Source: Rhodocyclales bacterium
GTDB taxonomy: Bacteria; Pseudomonadota; Gammaproteobacteria; Burkholderiales; Rhodocyclaceae
Direction: 5' to 3'
DNA length: 64,000 bases
Assembly: GCA_028292485.1 (NCBI GenBank)
Contig: JAQGMG010000009.1
Location: forward strand, 1-64,000
The notes under the pieces are model-generated. The model did no database searches. It was not told the DNA's origin and was given only the letters and a program-made list of their open reading frames with translations. Of this stretch, positions 9,489 to 18,305 are shown piece by piece. Position numbers and translations under genes: made by a program. Within the stretch, counting starts at the first letter, position 1. Each line of letters opens with the position of its first letter.

Positions 9489-10238
9489 GTGAAAGTTCTG
9501 GTGCCAGTCAAGCGCGTGGTGGACTACAACGTGAAGATAAGGGTCAAGGCCGATCAGAGCGGCGTCGATCTGGCCAACGTCAAGATGTCCATGAATCCGT
9601 TCGACGAGATTGCCGTGGAAGAGGCCGTGCGCTTGCGCGAAGCGGGTGTGGCAAGCGAGGTGGTTGTCGTGAGCTGTGGTGCGAGCAATTGTCAGGACAC
9701 CTTGCGCGCAGCGATGGCGATTGGCGCGGATCGCGCTATTCTTATCGAGACCGACGTGGAATTGCAGCCATTGGCCGTGGCCAAGTTGCTCAAGGCGATA
9801 GCGCTGAACGAGGCGCCGCAGCTCGTGATTCTGGGCAAACAGGCGATCGATGACGACGCCAATCAGACCGGGCAAATGCTTGCCGCCATGCTGGGCTGGC
9901 CGCAGGCGACGTTTGCATCGAAGCTCGTTATGGGCGACAAGAGCATGAACGTGACGCGTGAAATAGATGGCGGCCTGGAAACGCTGGAGGTCAGCCTGCC
10001 CGCGGTGGTGACAGCGGATCTGCGCTTGAATGAACCGCGCTACGCGACCCTGCCAAACATCATGAAAGCCAAGAAGAAGCCGCTCGACACGCAGACGCCG
10101 GATGGCCTGGGCGTGGACGTCACGCCGCGCCTGAAAACCCTGCAGGTGACTGAGCCCGGCAAGCGGGTGGCAGGTGTGATGGTGGCGAGCGTGGACGAAC
10201 TGGTCAGCAAGCTTCGCAACGAAGCCAAAGTCATTTGA
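9489..10238 (+). CDS. etfB: Electron transfer flavoprotein, beta subunit
   Basis: This 249-residue protein opens with [20 protein letters not shown] and contains the ETF beta AMP-binding/recognition region ([19 protein letters not shown]). With EtfA it accepts electrons from acyl-CoA dehydrogenases and passes them to ETF:ubiquinone oxidoreductase. The start is GTG at 9489, preceded by GGGAGAAG; the frame is open upstream to 9384 but that extension has no family similarity. EtfA follows after 14 bases. Confidence 0.95.
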   Translation: MKVLVPVKRVVDYNVKIRVKADQSGVDLANVKMSMNPFDEIAVEEAVRLREAGVASEVVVVSCGASNCQDTLRAAMAIGADRAILIETDVELQPLAVAKLLKAIALNEAPQLVILGKQAIDDDANQTGQMLAAMLGWPQATFASKLVMGDKSMNVTREIDGGLETLEVSLPAVVTADLRLNEPRYATLPNIMKAKKKPLDTQTPDGLGVDVTPRLKTLQVTEPGKRVAGVMVASVDELVSKLRNEAKVI

Positions 10239-10252
10239 GGGAGTGGTGATAA

Positions 10253-11194
10253 ATGAGTGAAATAAGCATTCTCGTCATTGCGGAACACGATAACAAACAG
10301 ATCAAGGCCACCACGCTGAACACACTTGGCGCGGCAGGCAAGATCGGCGGAGAGATCCATGTACTGGTGATCGGTGGCTGTTGTGCGGAAGCTGCCGTGG
10401 CAGCAGCCAAGGTCGTGGGCGTCGCCAAGGTGCGTGTCATCGACGCCCCGCACTATGCTGATCAGACCGTCGAAAACGTCGCCGTCGCCGCGGCGCAACT
10501 GGCGGGCAGCTACAGCCACGTGTTGTTGCCTGCATCGAGTTTCGGCAAGAACCTCGGCCCACGCCTGGCTGCGTTGCTCGACGTGGCGCAGGTCTCCGAC
10601 ATCACTGCCGTGATCTCGCCGGACACTTTCGTGCGACCCATCTATGCCGGCAATGCGCTGGCGACCGTGCAGAGCAGCGACCCCGTGAAAGTCGTGACGG
10701 TGCGTGTTTCTGCATTCGACGCGGTGGCGGCAGAAGGCGGCAGCGCGCCGGTTGAAGCGGCTCCGACTGGACCCGATCTCGGTGTATCGAAACTGCTTGG
10801 TCGCGAGCTGACCGTCTCGGTGCGCCCGACCTTGGGCGCAGCACGCGTTGTGGTTTCAGGCGGCAGGGCACTCGGTAGCCAGGAGAGCTTTCATTCAGTA
10901 CTCGAGCCCCTTGCCGACAAGCTGGGTGCTGCGATCGGGGCCTCGCGCGCAGCGGTGGATGCAAGCTTTGCACCGAACGACAGCCAGGTCGGGCAGACAG
11001 GTCAGGTCGTCGCGCCCGATCTCTATATTGCCATTGGCATATCCGGCGCGATCCAGCATCTGGCCGGCATGAAGGAGTCAAAGGTGATCGTTGCGATCAA
11101 CAAGGATCCCGATGCCGCCATCTTCCAGGTGGCCGACTATGGCCTTGTCGGCGATCTGTTCGAACTGGTGCCGCAGCTGACCGCGGCCTTGTAG
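10253..11194 (+). CDS. etfA: Electron transfer flavoprotein, alpha subunit
   Basis: This 313-residue protein has the N-terminal ETF domain and the C-terminal FAD-binding domain. The latter contains the family motif [20 protein letters not shown] and the [13 protein letters not shown] segment (about residues 240-285). It holds the FAD of the heterodimer. GAGGGAG precedes the ATG. A perfect 26-bp palindrome beginning 10 bases after the stop ends the etfBA unit. An acyl-CoA dehydrogenase that would use this carrier lies 400 bp downstream. Confidence 0.95.
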   Translation: MSEISILVIAEHDNKQIKATTLNTLGAAGKIGGEIHVLVIGGCCAEAAVAAAKVVGVAKVRVIDAPHYADQTVENVAVAAAQLAGSYSHVLLPASSFGKNLGPRLAALLDVAQVSDITAVISPDTFVRPIYAGNALATVQSSDPVKVVTVRVSAFDAVAAEGGSAPVEAAPTGPDLGVSKLLGRELTVSVRPTLGAARVVVSGGRALGSQESFHSVLEPLADKLGAAIGASRAAVDASFAPNDSQVGQTGQVVAPDLYIAIGISGAIQHLAGMKESKVIVAINKDPDAAIFQVADYGLVGDLFELVPQLTAAL

Positions 11195-11203
11195 AAGTCC
11201 TGG

Positions 11204-11229
11204 AACAGGGCCGCAATTGCGGCCCTGTT
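11204..11229 (+). terminator. Perfect palindrome after etfA, probable terminator
   Basis: A 26-bp perfect palindrome (13+13, centre AATT) can fold into a GC-rich hairpin (CAGGGCCGC stem). Only a short weakly T-rich tail (TTGCATT) follows. Most likely the end of the etfBA transcript. Confidence 0.6.
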
Positions 11230-11252
11230 GCATTGAAGAGCATGCGCCGCTT

Positions 11253-11518
11253 ATGAGTATCTTTCTCCTGACGATGCCTGACTACGTCTTGCATGTGTCC
11301 GCCGACGAAATTGCAGCCTTGGCATCGGATGCCGTTAAATCGAACGAGGTGAAGATGGCCTGCTGTTCTTTGCCGATGACGGCAGTGGCTTGCGCCACGA
11401 GTCCGGCAGTGATGTGAACTACGTCAGGCCGTGGGCATCGTGCAGCAGTTGTGCACTTACGCAGGTGCTGCATCTCGTGACGGAAATACGCGGCGAACCG
11501 CCGTTTGATTCGCTGTAG
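11253..11518 (+). pseudogene. Possible degraded gene remnant between etfA and the acyl-CoA dehydrogenase
   Basis: Two short open stretches lie in different frames. The first starts at ATG 11253 (reading ...DYVLHVSADEIAALASDAV...) and ends at 11417. The second, from about 11334, reads ...GLLFFADDGSGLRHESG... and ends at TAG 11516-11518. Together they look like one frameshifted reading frame, but I do not recognise a parent family. About 20 bases further on (11531-11556) is GATTCCAGAAAGCGGGAATGAC, which resembles one arm of a REP-like palindrome. The rest of the 402-bp gap holds nothing I can support. Confidence 0.25.
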
Positions 11519-11596
11519 GCAGTAAGCAGTCATGTCGATTCCAGAAAGCGGGAATGACGGACGTGCAGGAACAAACCAGAATAAAAGGAGACTGGC

Positions 11597-13402
11597 ATGA
11601 GCGAATACGTGGCTCCTCTCAAGGATATGCAATTCGTATTGCACGAACTTGCCGGGCTCAATGAGCTTGCTGCATTGCCGGGCTGCGAAGAAGTTTCTCC
11701 GGACCTGGTCGACGCCATTCTGGAAGAAGCGGCAAAGTTCGCCAGCGGTGTGCTGTCGCCGCTCAATCAGACGGGGGATCGCGAAGGTTGCCGGCTCACC
11801 GGCAACGAGGTCGCAACCGCCAAGGGATGGCAGGAGGCTTATCGACAGTTCGCGGAGTCTGGCTGGACCGCCGTGGCTGCAGAAGCAGAGCATGGTGGAC
11901 AAGGCCTGCCGACGCTGATCTCCACCGCACTCAACGAGATGTGGAAAGCCGCCAACCTAGCCTTCTCGTTATGCCCGATGCTTACCAACGGCGCCATTGA
12001 AGCACTGGTGCTGCGTGGCTCCGATGAATTGAAGGCGACCTTCCTCGACAGGATGGTGTCGGGCGAATGGACTGGCACCATGAATCTCACCGAGCCGCAG
12101 GCCGGCTCCGATCTCTCGGCCGTGCGCACGCGCGCCGAGCCGCAGGCCGACGGCACGTATCGCATCTTTGGGCAGAAGATTTTCATCACCTATGGCGAGC
12201 ACGATCTCACGCCGAACATCGTGCACCTCGTATTGGCGCGTCTGCCCGATGCACCGGAAGGCGTGAAGGGCATCTCCCTGTTTGTGGTACCCAAGTTTCT
12301 GGTCAATGCTGACGGGTCACTTGGTCCGCGCAACGATGTGCGCTGCGTCTCGCTCGAACACAAGCTCGGTATCCACGCCAGCCCGACTTGCGTGATGGCT
12401 TATGGCGACGATGGTGGGGCGATCGGTTATCTGGTCGGGCAGGCCAATCACGGGCTGGCGATCATGTTCATCATGATGAATGCGGCGCGCTTTGCCGTTG
12501 GCCTCGAAGGCGTAGCCATTGCGGAACGCGCCTGGCAGCGCGCATTGGAATTTTCGAGGGAGCGTGTGCAGGGCTATGACCCGGCTGAGAAGGGCGCTGC
12601 GAGGGTTCCAATCATTCGTCATCCCGACGTGCAGCGCATGCTGATGCTCATGAAGTCGCAAACCGAAGCAATGCGGGCGTTGGCCTATGTCGTGGCTGCG
12701 GCGACCGACCGTGCCGAGCGTCATCCCGACGAGCTCGTGCGCACGCGCGCGCAAGGCTTCGTCGACCTGATGATCCCCGTTGTGAAAGGCTGGTGCACTG
12801 AAACCGGCATCGAGGTCGCCTCGCTTGGCGTGCAAGTGCACGGCGGCATGGGTTACATCGAAGAAACCGGCGCGGCGCAATACCTGCGCGATGCGCGCAT
12901 CACCACCATCTACGAAGGCACCACGGCCATCCAGGCCAACGATTTCATCGGCCGCAAGATCGCGCGCGACAAGGGTGCGGCGATCGGATTGGTACTTGTT
13001 GAAATGCGCGAGACAGCAGCAGCCTGCACCGTCATTGGCGGTGAGCACTTCGGACGTATCGGCGCATCGCTCAATACAGGCGCCAATGCGCTGGCGAGCA
13101 GCGTCGTATGGCTGCTGCGGACCTACCCGGAAATGCCGGGTGAGGCCCACGCCTCCTCAGTCCCGCTTCTTCGCTTGGCAGGCATAGTCTTTGGCGGATG
13201 GCAAATGGCACGCGCAGCACTGGCCGCGCATCGACGCATCGGAGCGGGCGACGCTGACAAGATCTTCCTCGAAGCAAAGATCAACACTGCGCGATTTTAT
13301 GCGGATCACGTACTGGCGCAGGCCGATGGCCTCGCGCATTGCGTGATTCATGGTGCCGCGATAACGCTCGCAAGCGGGCTGGCGGACACCGAACCGGGTT
13401 GA
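11597..13402 (+). CDS. Acyl-CoA dehydrogenase with C-terminal extension domain
   Basis: This 601-residue protein has the N-terminal, middle (MNLTEPQAGSDLSAVRTRA) and C-terminal acyl-CoA dehydrogenase domains. A further C-terminal acetyl-CoA dehydrogenase-like domain gives the roughly 600-residue length. The catalytic glutamate is E440 in TTIYEGTTAIQAND. The group includes long-chain fatty acyl and methylmercaptopropionyl-CoA (DmdC-type) dehydrogenases, so substrate cannot be fixed. It probably feeds electrons to the EtfBA pair upstream. AAAGGAG precedes the ATG. Confidence 0.93.
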   Translation: MSEYVAPLKDMQFVLHELAGLNELAALPGCEEVSPDLVDAILEEAAKFASGVLSPLNQTGDREGCRLTGNEVATAKGWQEAYRQFAESGWTAVAAEAEHGGQGLPTLISTALNEMWKAANLAFSLCPMLTNGAIEALVLRGSDELKATFLDRMVSGEWTGTMNLTEPQAGSDLSAVRTRAEPQADGTYRIFGQKIFITYGEHDLTPNIVHLVLARLPDAPEGVKGISLFVVPKFLVNADGSLGPRNDVRCVSLEHKLGIHASPTCVMAYGDDGGAIGYLVGQANHGLAIMFIMMNAARFAVGLEGVAIAERAWQRALEFSRERVQGYDPAEKGAARVPIIRHPDVQRMLMLMKSQTEAMRALAYVVAAATDRAERHPDELVRTRAQGFVDLMIPVVKGWCTETGIEVASLGVQVHGGMGYIEETGAAQYLRDARITTIYEGTTAIQANDFIGRKIARDKGAAIGLVLVEMRETAAACTVIGGEHFGRIGASLNTGANALASSVVWLLRTYPEMPGEAHASSVPLLRLAGIVFGGWQMARAALAAHRRIGAGDADKIFLEAKINTARFYADHVLAQADGLAHCVIHGAAITLASGLADTEPG

Positions 13403-13417
13403 TGGTGTTCAACCCGG
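13394..13417. terminator. Hairpin overlapping the acyl-CoA dehydrogenase stop codon
   Basis: CCGGGTTGA (13394-13402, ending in the stop codon) pairs perfectly with 13409-13417 across a 6-nt loop. It separates the dehydrogenase from the convergent small gene at 13431-13544 and could serve both; no U-run on either side. Confidence 0.5.
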
Positions 13418-13430
13418 GAACAGGACGAGC

Positions 13431-13544
13431 TTAGTGCAGTACAACCAGCTGGATAACGGCTGGGGCAAAGGCCAGCGCCAGCGTTGTTGTGAGTACAGCA
13501 GCGGCTTGAAGAGCCTTGATTGCGATGTTTTTCTGGGTTTTCAT
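13431..13544 (-). CDS. Small hydrophobic protein, 37 residues
   Basis: The frame encodes 37 residues starting MKTQKNIAIKALQ, followed by an uninterrupted hydrophobic helix of about 22 residues (AAAVLTTTLALAFAPAVIQLVV) up to the end. It has a basic N-terminus and a single membrane span. AAGGA lies 6-7 bases before the ATG, and the codon use matches neighbouring genes. No family is recognised. It could be a genuine small membrane protein or an unusually short exported peptide. Confidence 0.5.
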   Translation of the reverse strand: MKTQKNIAIKALQAAAVLTTTLALAFAPAVIQLVVLH

Positions 13545-13807
13545 GATGCATCCTTCATCTTCGATGGGCACCGATTGGCGGCCCTTCATGGATTGAAGTA
13601 TCGACCCGACGTGCTAAACAAGCCATTCGATCTTTTGGATAACAGCATACGCACAGCTTATCTACCCGTGATAACGCTGTGAAAACGGGGGCTTCAGCGT
13701 AGCGATCATCGCGTATTGAATATGCGAATCGGCTCATAAATGCAGCGTGTGGTTGTGACTCTGCAACCGGGCAGAGCCCTTGGCGGGCACTTGGCAGGTC
13801 CGCCCCG
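13545..13807. other. Intergenic stretch without a supported gene
   Basis: This stretch separates the 37-residue gene from the end of the ABC transporter operon, both on the minus strand. It must carry the promoter of the small gene, but no clear -35/-10 pair stands out. Nothing else is supported. Confidence 0.4.
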
Positions 13808-15856
13808 TTACGACGGCTTCGGCTCTCCAACGTGCTGCACGAAGTGGCACGACACCCATTGCCCTTCCTTGCAAGGCGCGAGTTCCGGCGACTCCACATG
13901 ACAGCGTGCTTCGGCGCGAGGACAGCGCGCGTGGAAATGACATCCGGATGGCTGCTTCGCGGCTGAAGGCAGATCGCCCTGCACGGCAGTGGCGCTGATG
14001 ATCTTGCTTTGTGTGCCGGCGGCAATGCGCGGTGCAGCGGCCAGCAGGGCTTGTGTGTAGGGATGTTGCGGGGTATTCAACACTGCTCGCGCGGGACCGT
14101 ACTCGACGATGCGGCCGAGGTACATCACTGCAATATCGTCCGCCAGATATTCCACGACGCTGATGTTGTGGGTGATGAAGAGATACGCCAGTCCGAGCTG
14201 TTGCTGCAGGTCGCGCATCAGGTTCAGTACCTGCGCCTGCACGGATACGTCCAACGCGGATGTTGGCTCGTCGCAGACGATCAGACGCGGGCTGACGGCC
14301 AGTGCGCGGGCGATGGCGATGCGCTGGCGTTGGCCACCCGAAAATTCGTGCGGGTAGCGGTCCAGCATGTCCGCACGCAATCCAACCTGCTGCACGATCT
14401 GTTCGACACGCGTGCGCCGCGCACTGCGTTCCGGTTCAAGTCCGAGCGCAATCAATCCTTCTTCGATGATCTCGGCCACACGCATGCGCGGGTTGAGCGA
14501 GCCGAACGGATCCTGGAAAACCATCTGCAGTTGCTTACGTGCCGCCTGCCAGTTCTGCGGTCGATTCGGGTCGAGCCGCGTGCCGCGAAAGAGAATGTCG
14601 CCGTCATTGGCAGGAATCAGATTCAGCAGCGCCTTGCCGGTCGTCGTCTTGCCGCAGCCGGACTCGCCCACCAGCGCCAGCGTCTTGCCGGCATGCAGGC
14701 TGAAGTCGATGCCATCGACGGCTTTGACACAGCCGACCGTGCGTTGCAGCAGGCCACGCTTGATCGGGAAGTGAACGCGCAGGTTTCTTACTTCGAGCAA
14801 GGGTGTTTCTGTCTGGGCCAATGGCTCCTCGTTGCTGGACCTAATTTCCGGTTTCGCTTCCTGCGTCGAGGTGCGATCCACTTTCTCTGCTGGATCGTAA
14901 AGGTGGCAGCGTACTTGTTGCCCTTCAGGTGCGATATGCCAGGCGGGTGGTTCGATATCGCAGCGTTCGTACTTGTGCGGGCAGCGGTCGGCAAAGCGAC
15001 AGCCTGTGAAAACCTTGTCGAGTGGCGGCACCGAACCCGGGATGGTGGCGAGCGGGCCGGCGTCACGACGTCCTTCCGGCAAGGCTTCGAAAAGCTTGCG
15101 CGAGTAGGGATGTGCTGCAGCTGCGAAGAATTGCTCGCGGCTGGCGATCTCGACGAGGTGACCGGCGTACATCACGCCGACACGGTCTGCGACCTGTGCC
15201 ACGACGCCCAGGTCATGCGTGATCAGCAACATGCCCATCTGCCGGCTGCGCTGCAATTCGGCGAGCAGCGTCAGCACCTGCGCCTGGATGGTCACGTCCA
15301 GCGCCGTGGTCGGCTCATCGGCAATCAGCAGGCGCGGGTCGCCGGCCAGCGCCATGGCAATCATCACGCGTTGTTTCATGCCGCCGGAGAGCTGCATGGG
15401 ATATTCGCCAAGGCGACGCGCGGCATCGGGAATGCCGACGGCATTAAGCAGTCGTTCCGCTTCCGCAAAAGCTGCACGGCCTTCGAGCTGGCGGTGCAGG
15501 CTAAGCACTTCGTTCAACTGGGTGCCGATGGTGAGTACCGGGTTGAGCGAGGTGCCGGGCTCCTGGAAAATCATGGCAATGGCACCGCCGCGTACGGCGC
15601 GCATCTCCGCTTCGGTCACTGCGCACAGGTCGTGGCCTTGTAGCTCGATGCTGCCTCGCGTGATGTGCCCGCCCTCAGGCAGCAGGCGCATCAGGCTCAA
15701 CGCGGTCATCGATTTGCCGCAGCCGGATTCGCCGAGCAAGACGAAAGTTTCGCCTTCGTTCAGTTCGAAACTCACTTCGTCCAGCGGCCGGATCTCGCGT
15801 TCCGCCGTATCGATGCTGACCGACAGCGCTTCGACGCGCAGCAGGGGCGTGCTCAT
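13808..15856 (-). CDS. Peptide ABC transporter, fused dual ATPase (YejF-like)
   Basis: This 682-residue protein consists of two complete ABC ATPases in tandem. The N-terminal half has Walker A GESGCGKS at 42-49, signature LSGGMKQR and Walker B LLIADEPTTALD. The C-terminal half has Walker A GESGCGKTTTGK, signature FSGGQRQR and Walker B LIVCDEPTSALD. Each is followed by the oligopeptide/dipeptide C-terminal region with a cysteine cluster (CRFADRCPHKYERC, CHFHARCPRAEARC). This arrangement is typical of YejF/GsiA-type importers. Its ATG overlaps the stop of the permease gene (ATGA at 15853-15856). Confidence 0.93.
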   Translation of the reverse strand: MSTPLLRVEALSVSIDTAEREIRPLDEVSFELNEGETFVLLGESGCGKSMTALSLMRLLPEGGHITRGSIELQGHDLCAVTEAEMRAVRGGAIAMIFQEPGTSLNPVLTIGTQLNEVLSLHRQLEGRAAFAEAERLLNAVGIPDAARRLGEYPMQLSGGMKQRVMIAMALAGDPRLLIADEPTTALDVTIQAQVLTLLAELQRSRQMGMLLITHDLGVVAQVADRVGVMYAGHLVEIASREQFFAAAAHPYSRKLFEALPEGRRDAGPLATIPGSVPPLDKVFTGCRFADRCPHKYERCDIEPPAWHIAPEGQQVRCHLYDPAEKVDRTSTQEAKPEIRSSNEEPLAQTETPLLEVRNLRVHFPIKRGLLQRTVGCVKAVDGIDFSLHAGKTLALVGESGCGKTTTGKALLNLIPANDGDILFRGTRLDPNRPQNWQAARKQLQMVFQDPFGSLNPRMRVAEIIEEGLIALGLEPERSARRTRVEQIVQQVGLRADMLDRYPHEFSGGQRQRIAIARALAVSPRLIVCDEPTSALDVSVQAQVLNLMRDLQQQLGLAYLFITHNISVVEYLADDIAVMYLGRIVEYGPARAVLNTPQHPYTQALLAAAPRIAAGTQSKIISATAVQGDLPSAAKQPSGCHFHARCPRAEARCHVESPELAPCKEGQWVSCHFVQHVGEPKPS

Positions 15857-17331
15857 GCGGGCCTCCTGCGCAGGCGCCGCCGCGTAGCGCCCTGGCCGCG
15901 CGGGTCGAAAGCCTCGCGCACCGCGTCGGCAAACAGGTTGGCAGCGAGCACCAGCGACACCATGAAGACGAAGGCCGTAGCGATCTGCCACCACACCATC
16001 GGGTCGCGCGCCAGCTCGGCGCGGGCACTGTTGATCATGCTGCCGTAGCTGATCGTCGCGGCATCGACGCCGACACCGACATAGGAGAGCACCGCTTCAG
16101 CCAGCACCAGACCGGAGAAATCCAGCACCAGCGTGATCAGTACGATGTGAAAGGCATTCGGCAGGATATGACGACGCATGATGGACAGCGGCGTGACACC
16201 GAAAGCGCGCGCTGCCTGGACGTAATCGAGCTCGCGCAACTTGAGGGCTTCGGCACGCATCAGGCGGCACAACGAGGTCCACGAGATCGCGCCGATGATG
16301 AGGCACAGCGACACCAGTCGCGCGTCGGCGCGTGCTGCGGCGGTGTCGAACCAGGCGTCGTGCGACTGGATCACGACCTGCATGAGCAGCACCGATGCGG
16401 CAATGAGCAGCACGTAGGGGATGGAGCTGATCACGGTGTAGATGTACTGCACTGCGTCATCGACCCAGCCGCCGATATAGCCTGCCGCGATGCCGAAGCC
16501 GATGCCGAGTGGGAGCGTGACGAGGGACGTCAGTGTGCCTATCAGTAATGCCGTGCGCATGGCCTTGAAGGCGTAGTGGAACAGGTCGTTGCCGACGCGG
16601 TCGGTGCCGAATACGTGGTAATGCATACTGAGAAAGAGCAGCGGTACCAATACCACTAGCAAGATGGTGCTCGATGCGAGAAAAGCACGCCAGGCCAGCA
16701 CGGTTTCGCCTTCGCACAGACGGTGCAATGCCACGCGCAGCGGGATACGGTGACGCCGCGCGATGCCGCCGCCAATCAGCAGCCCCATGACGCAGACGCA
16801 GCCAAGTGCAGCAGTTACGCCCCATGCCGCGCGCGATGCGATATCGCTTGCCTTGTCGTGCTCAGGATCCTTGAGTTGCGCTGCGCCGTACTTGAGACGC
16901 GGATACTGACGTGCTCTTCGACCGTCACCGAGGTCGACGGACTGACGTTCGAACAGGGTGTGCGCGAAGGGCGCGGAATACGACTTCTCGCGTCGCGCAC
17001 GCGGGTCGCCCAGGGCGACATCAAGCAGCGATTCGACTTCGACCGAATAATACGTTTTTGCCGATGTCATGGTTGACGCAGGAGCGGTGGTGGCCGCAGG
17101 AGCCACCACGGCAGCAGGGGGCAGCGCGCGCCGGAAGTGCAGCGAGTCGAGAATGGCGCCCGTCACGAAGACCATCAACACGGCCAGGGCTGCCATGGCG
17201 ATCGGGTCGCTGAGCACATTGCGCCATGCACGGCGAATCGGTTCGCGGCGCGCGGCGAAGACGAGCCCGGTTACCGTGAGCGCAATCAGCACGAACAGCA
17301 GCACATCCGAAATGAGGAGGACGGGCATCAT
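15853..17331 (-). CDS. Peptide ABC transporter permease (YejE-like)
   Basis: The protein has 492 residues, longer than the usual 300-350. The C-terminal half is a BPD-type permease domain (from about residue 265) with the EAA-loop sequence EALKLRELDYVQAARAFG. The N-terminal half has extra membrane segments and a periplasmic insert of about 100 residues between spans (Ala/Thr-rich, then SVEVESLLDVALGD...). This matches the larger YejE-like permeases seen beside dual-ATPase proteins. The first ATG overlaps the preceding gene's stop (ATGA at 17328-17331). Confidence 0.88.
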   Translation of the reverse strand: MMPVLLISDVLLFVLIALTVTGLVFAARREPIRRAWRNVLSDPIAMAALAVLMVFVTGAILDSLHFRRALPPAAVVAPAATTAPASTMTSAKTYYSVEVESLLDVALGDPRARREKSYSAPFAHTLFERQSVDLGDGRRARQYPRLKYGAAQLKDPEHDKASDIASRAAWGVTAALGCVCVMGLLIGGGIARRHRIPLRVALHRLCEGETVLAWRAFLASSTILLVVLVPLLFLSMHYHVFGTDRVGNDLFHYAFKAMRTALLIGTLTSLVTLPLGIGFGIAAGYIGGWVDDAVQYIYTVISSIPYVLLIAASVLLMQVVIQSHDAWFDTAAARADARLVSLCLIIGAISWTSLCRLMRAEALKLRELDYVQAARAFGVTPLSIMRRHILPNAFHIVLITLVLDFSGLVLAEAVLSYVGVGVDAATISYGSMINSARAELARDPMVWWQIATAFVFMVSLVLAANLFADAVREAFDPRGQGATRRRLRRRPA

Positions 17332-18305
17332 TGCAGTCTCACCCGTGGATCGACGAGCGTGTACGAGATGTCGGTTAGGATCAGTCCCACGATGTAGAGC
17401 AGGGCGCCGATGAACACCATGGCCCGAACGATGGCGAAGTCCTGCGACTGGATGGCGTCGATAGTGAAACTGCCAAGGCCTGGAATACCGAAGAACGACT
17501 CCGAAATCAGGCTGCCGAGGAAGAGCGTGGGAATCACTACGACCACGCCGGTGAGGATGGGGATCATGCCGTTCTTGAGTACATGGCCGAAGAGCACGCG
17601 CAGTTCAGAGAGACCTTTGGCGCGAGCCGTACGCACATAGTCCTTGCCCATTTCTTCGAGGAAGATGGCGCGGTACCAGCGCACCGAACTGCCGATGCCG
17701 GCCATGACGCCGATGACGACCGGAAGGATGAGGAAGCGCACGGCATCGAGGCCCGGCTGGTAGCCCGAGATCGGTACCCAGGCGAGCAGTTTCGAGAAAA
17801 TGAACTGTCCGGCAATGATGTAGAACAGGCCGGAGATCGACATCATGACCACGCAGGCGACGGTGGTTAGCGCGTCGAACGCCGTATAGCGTGCCAATGC
17901 GAGAAGCAGCGCCACGCTGATGGCGATGGCCAGCCCGAGCAGGAAGCTCGGTACGGCCAGCGCGAGAGACGGCCACATGCGTGTGCCGAGTTCATGATTG
18001 ATATTGCGACCTTCGTCGGACTGCCCGAAGTCGAGCGCAAACATGCGCACCGATTTGTCGAAGAAGATGGTGTCGGTCAAGCGCTTGCTGCCTTGCGCGG
18101 CAGTGTTGATAAAAAGTGGTTTGTCATAGCCGCGTTCGCTCTTCCAGCGTGCAATGGATTCGGCGCTGACGCGCTTGACGCCGAGATGCGCGCGGGCCAT
18201 GTCTTCCGGCGTGTTAACGATGAAGAACAGCGCGAAGAGCAGCAGGTTCACGCCGAGCAGGATGGGGATCGCCCACAGCAGGCGGCGCAGCAGGTAGGCA
18301 ATCAT
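17328..18305 (-). CDS. Peptide ABC transporter permease (YejB-like)
   Basis: This 325-residue protein starts MIAYLLRRLLWAIPILLGVNLLLF, the standard N-terminus of DppB/YejB permeases. A periplasmic loop follows, then five further spans with the EAA-like motif YVRTARAKGLSELRVLFGHV. It pairs with the YejE-like permease to form the membrane channel. Its ATG overlaps the stop of the binding-protein gene (ATGA at 18302-18305). The operon order is binding protein, YejB, YejE, ATPase. Confidence 0.92.
   Translation of the reverse strand: MIAYLLRRLLWAIPILLGVNLLLFALFFIVNTPEDMARAHLGVKRVSAESIARWKSERGYDKPLFINTAAQGSKRLTDTIFFDKSVRMFALDFGQSDEGRNINHELGTRMWPSLALAVPSFLLGLAIAISVALLLALARYTAFDALTTVACVVMMSISGLFYIIAGQFIFSKLLAWVPISGYQPGLDAVRFLILPVVIGVMAGIGSSVRWYRAIFLEEMGKDYVRTARAKGLSELRVLFGHVLKNGMIPILTGVVVVIPTLFLGSLISESFFGIPGLGSFTIDAIQSQDFAIVRAMVFIGALLYIVGLILTDISYTLVDPRVRLQ

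Noticed and set aside
13760-13807. GC-rich partial hairpin after the ABC transporter operon
   Set aside because: The stem is only five base pairs (GGCGG/CCGCC) with a large loop; too weak to annotate.
14009-15643. 544-residue plus-strand frame opposite the ABC ATPase
   Set aside because: The minus strand encodes two complete ATPase domains; the antisense frame has no motifs.
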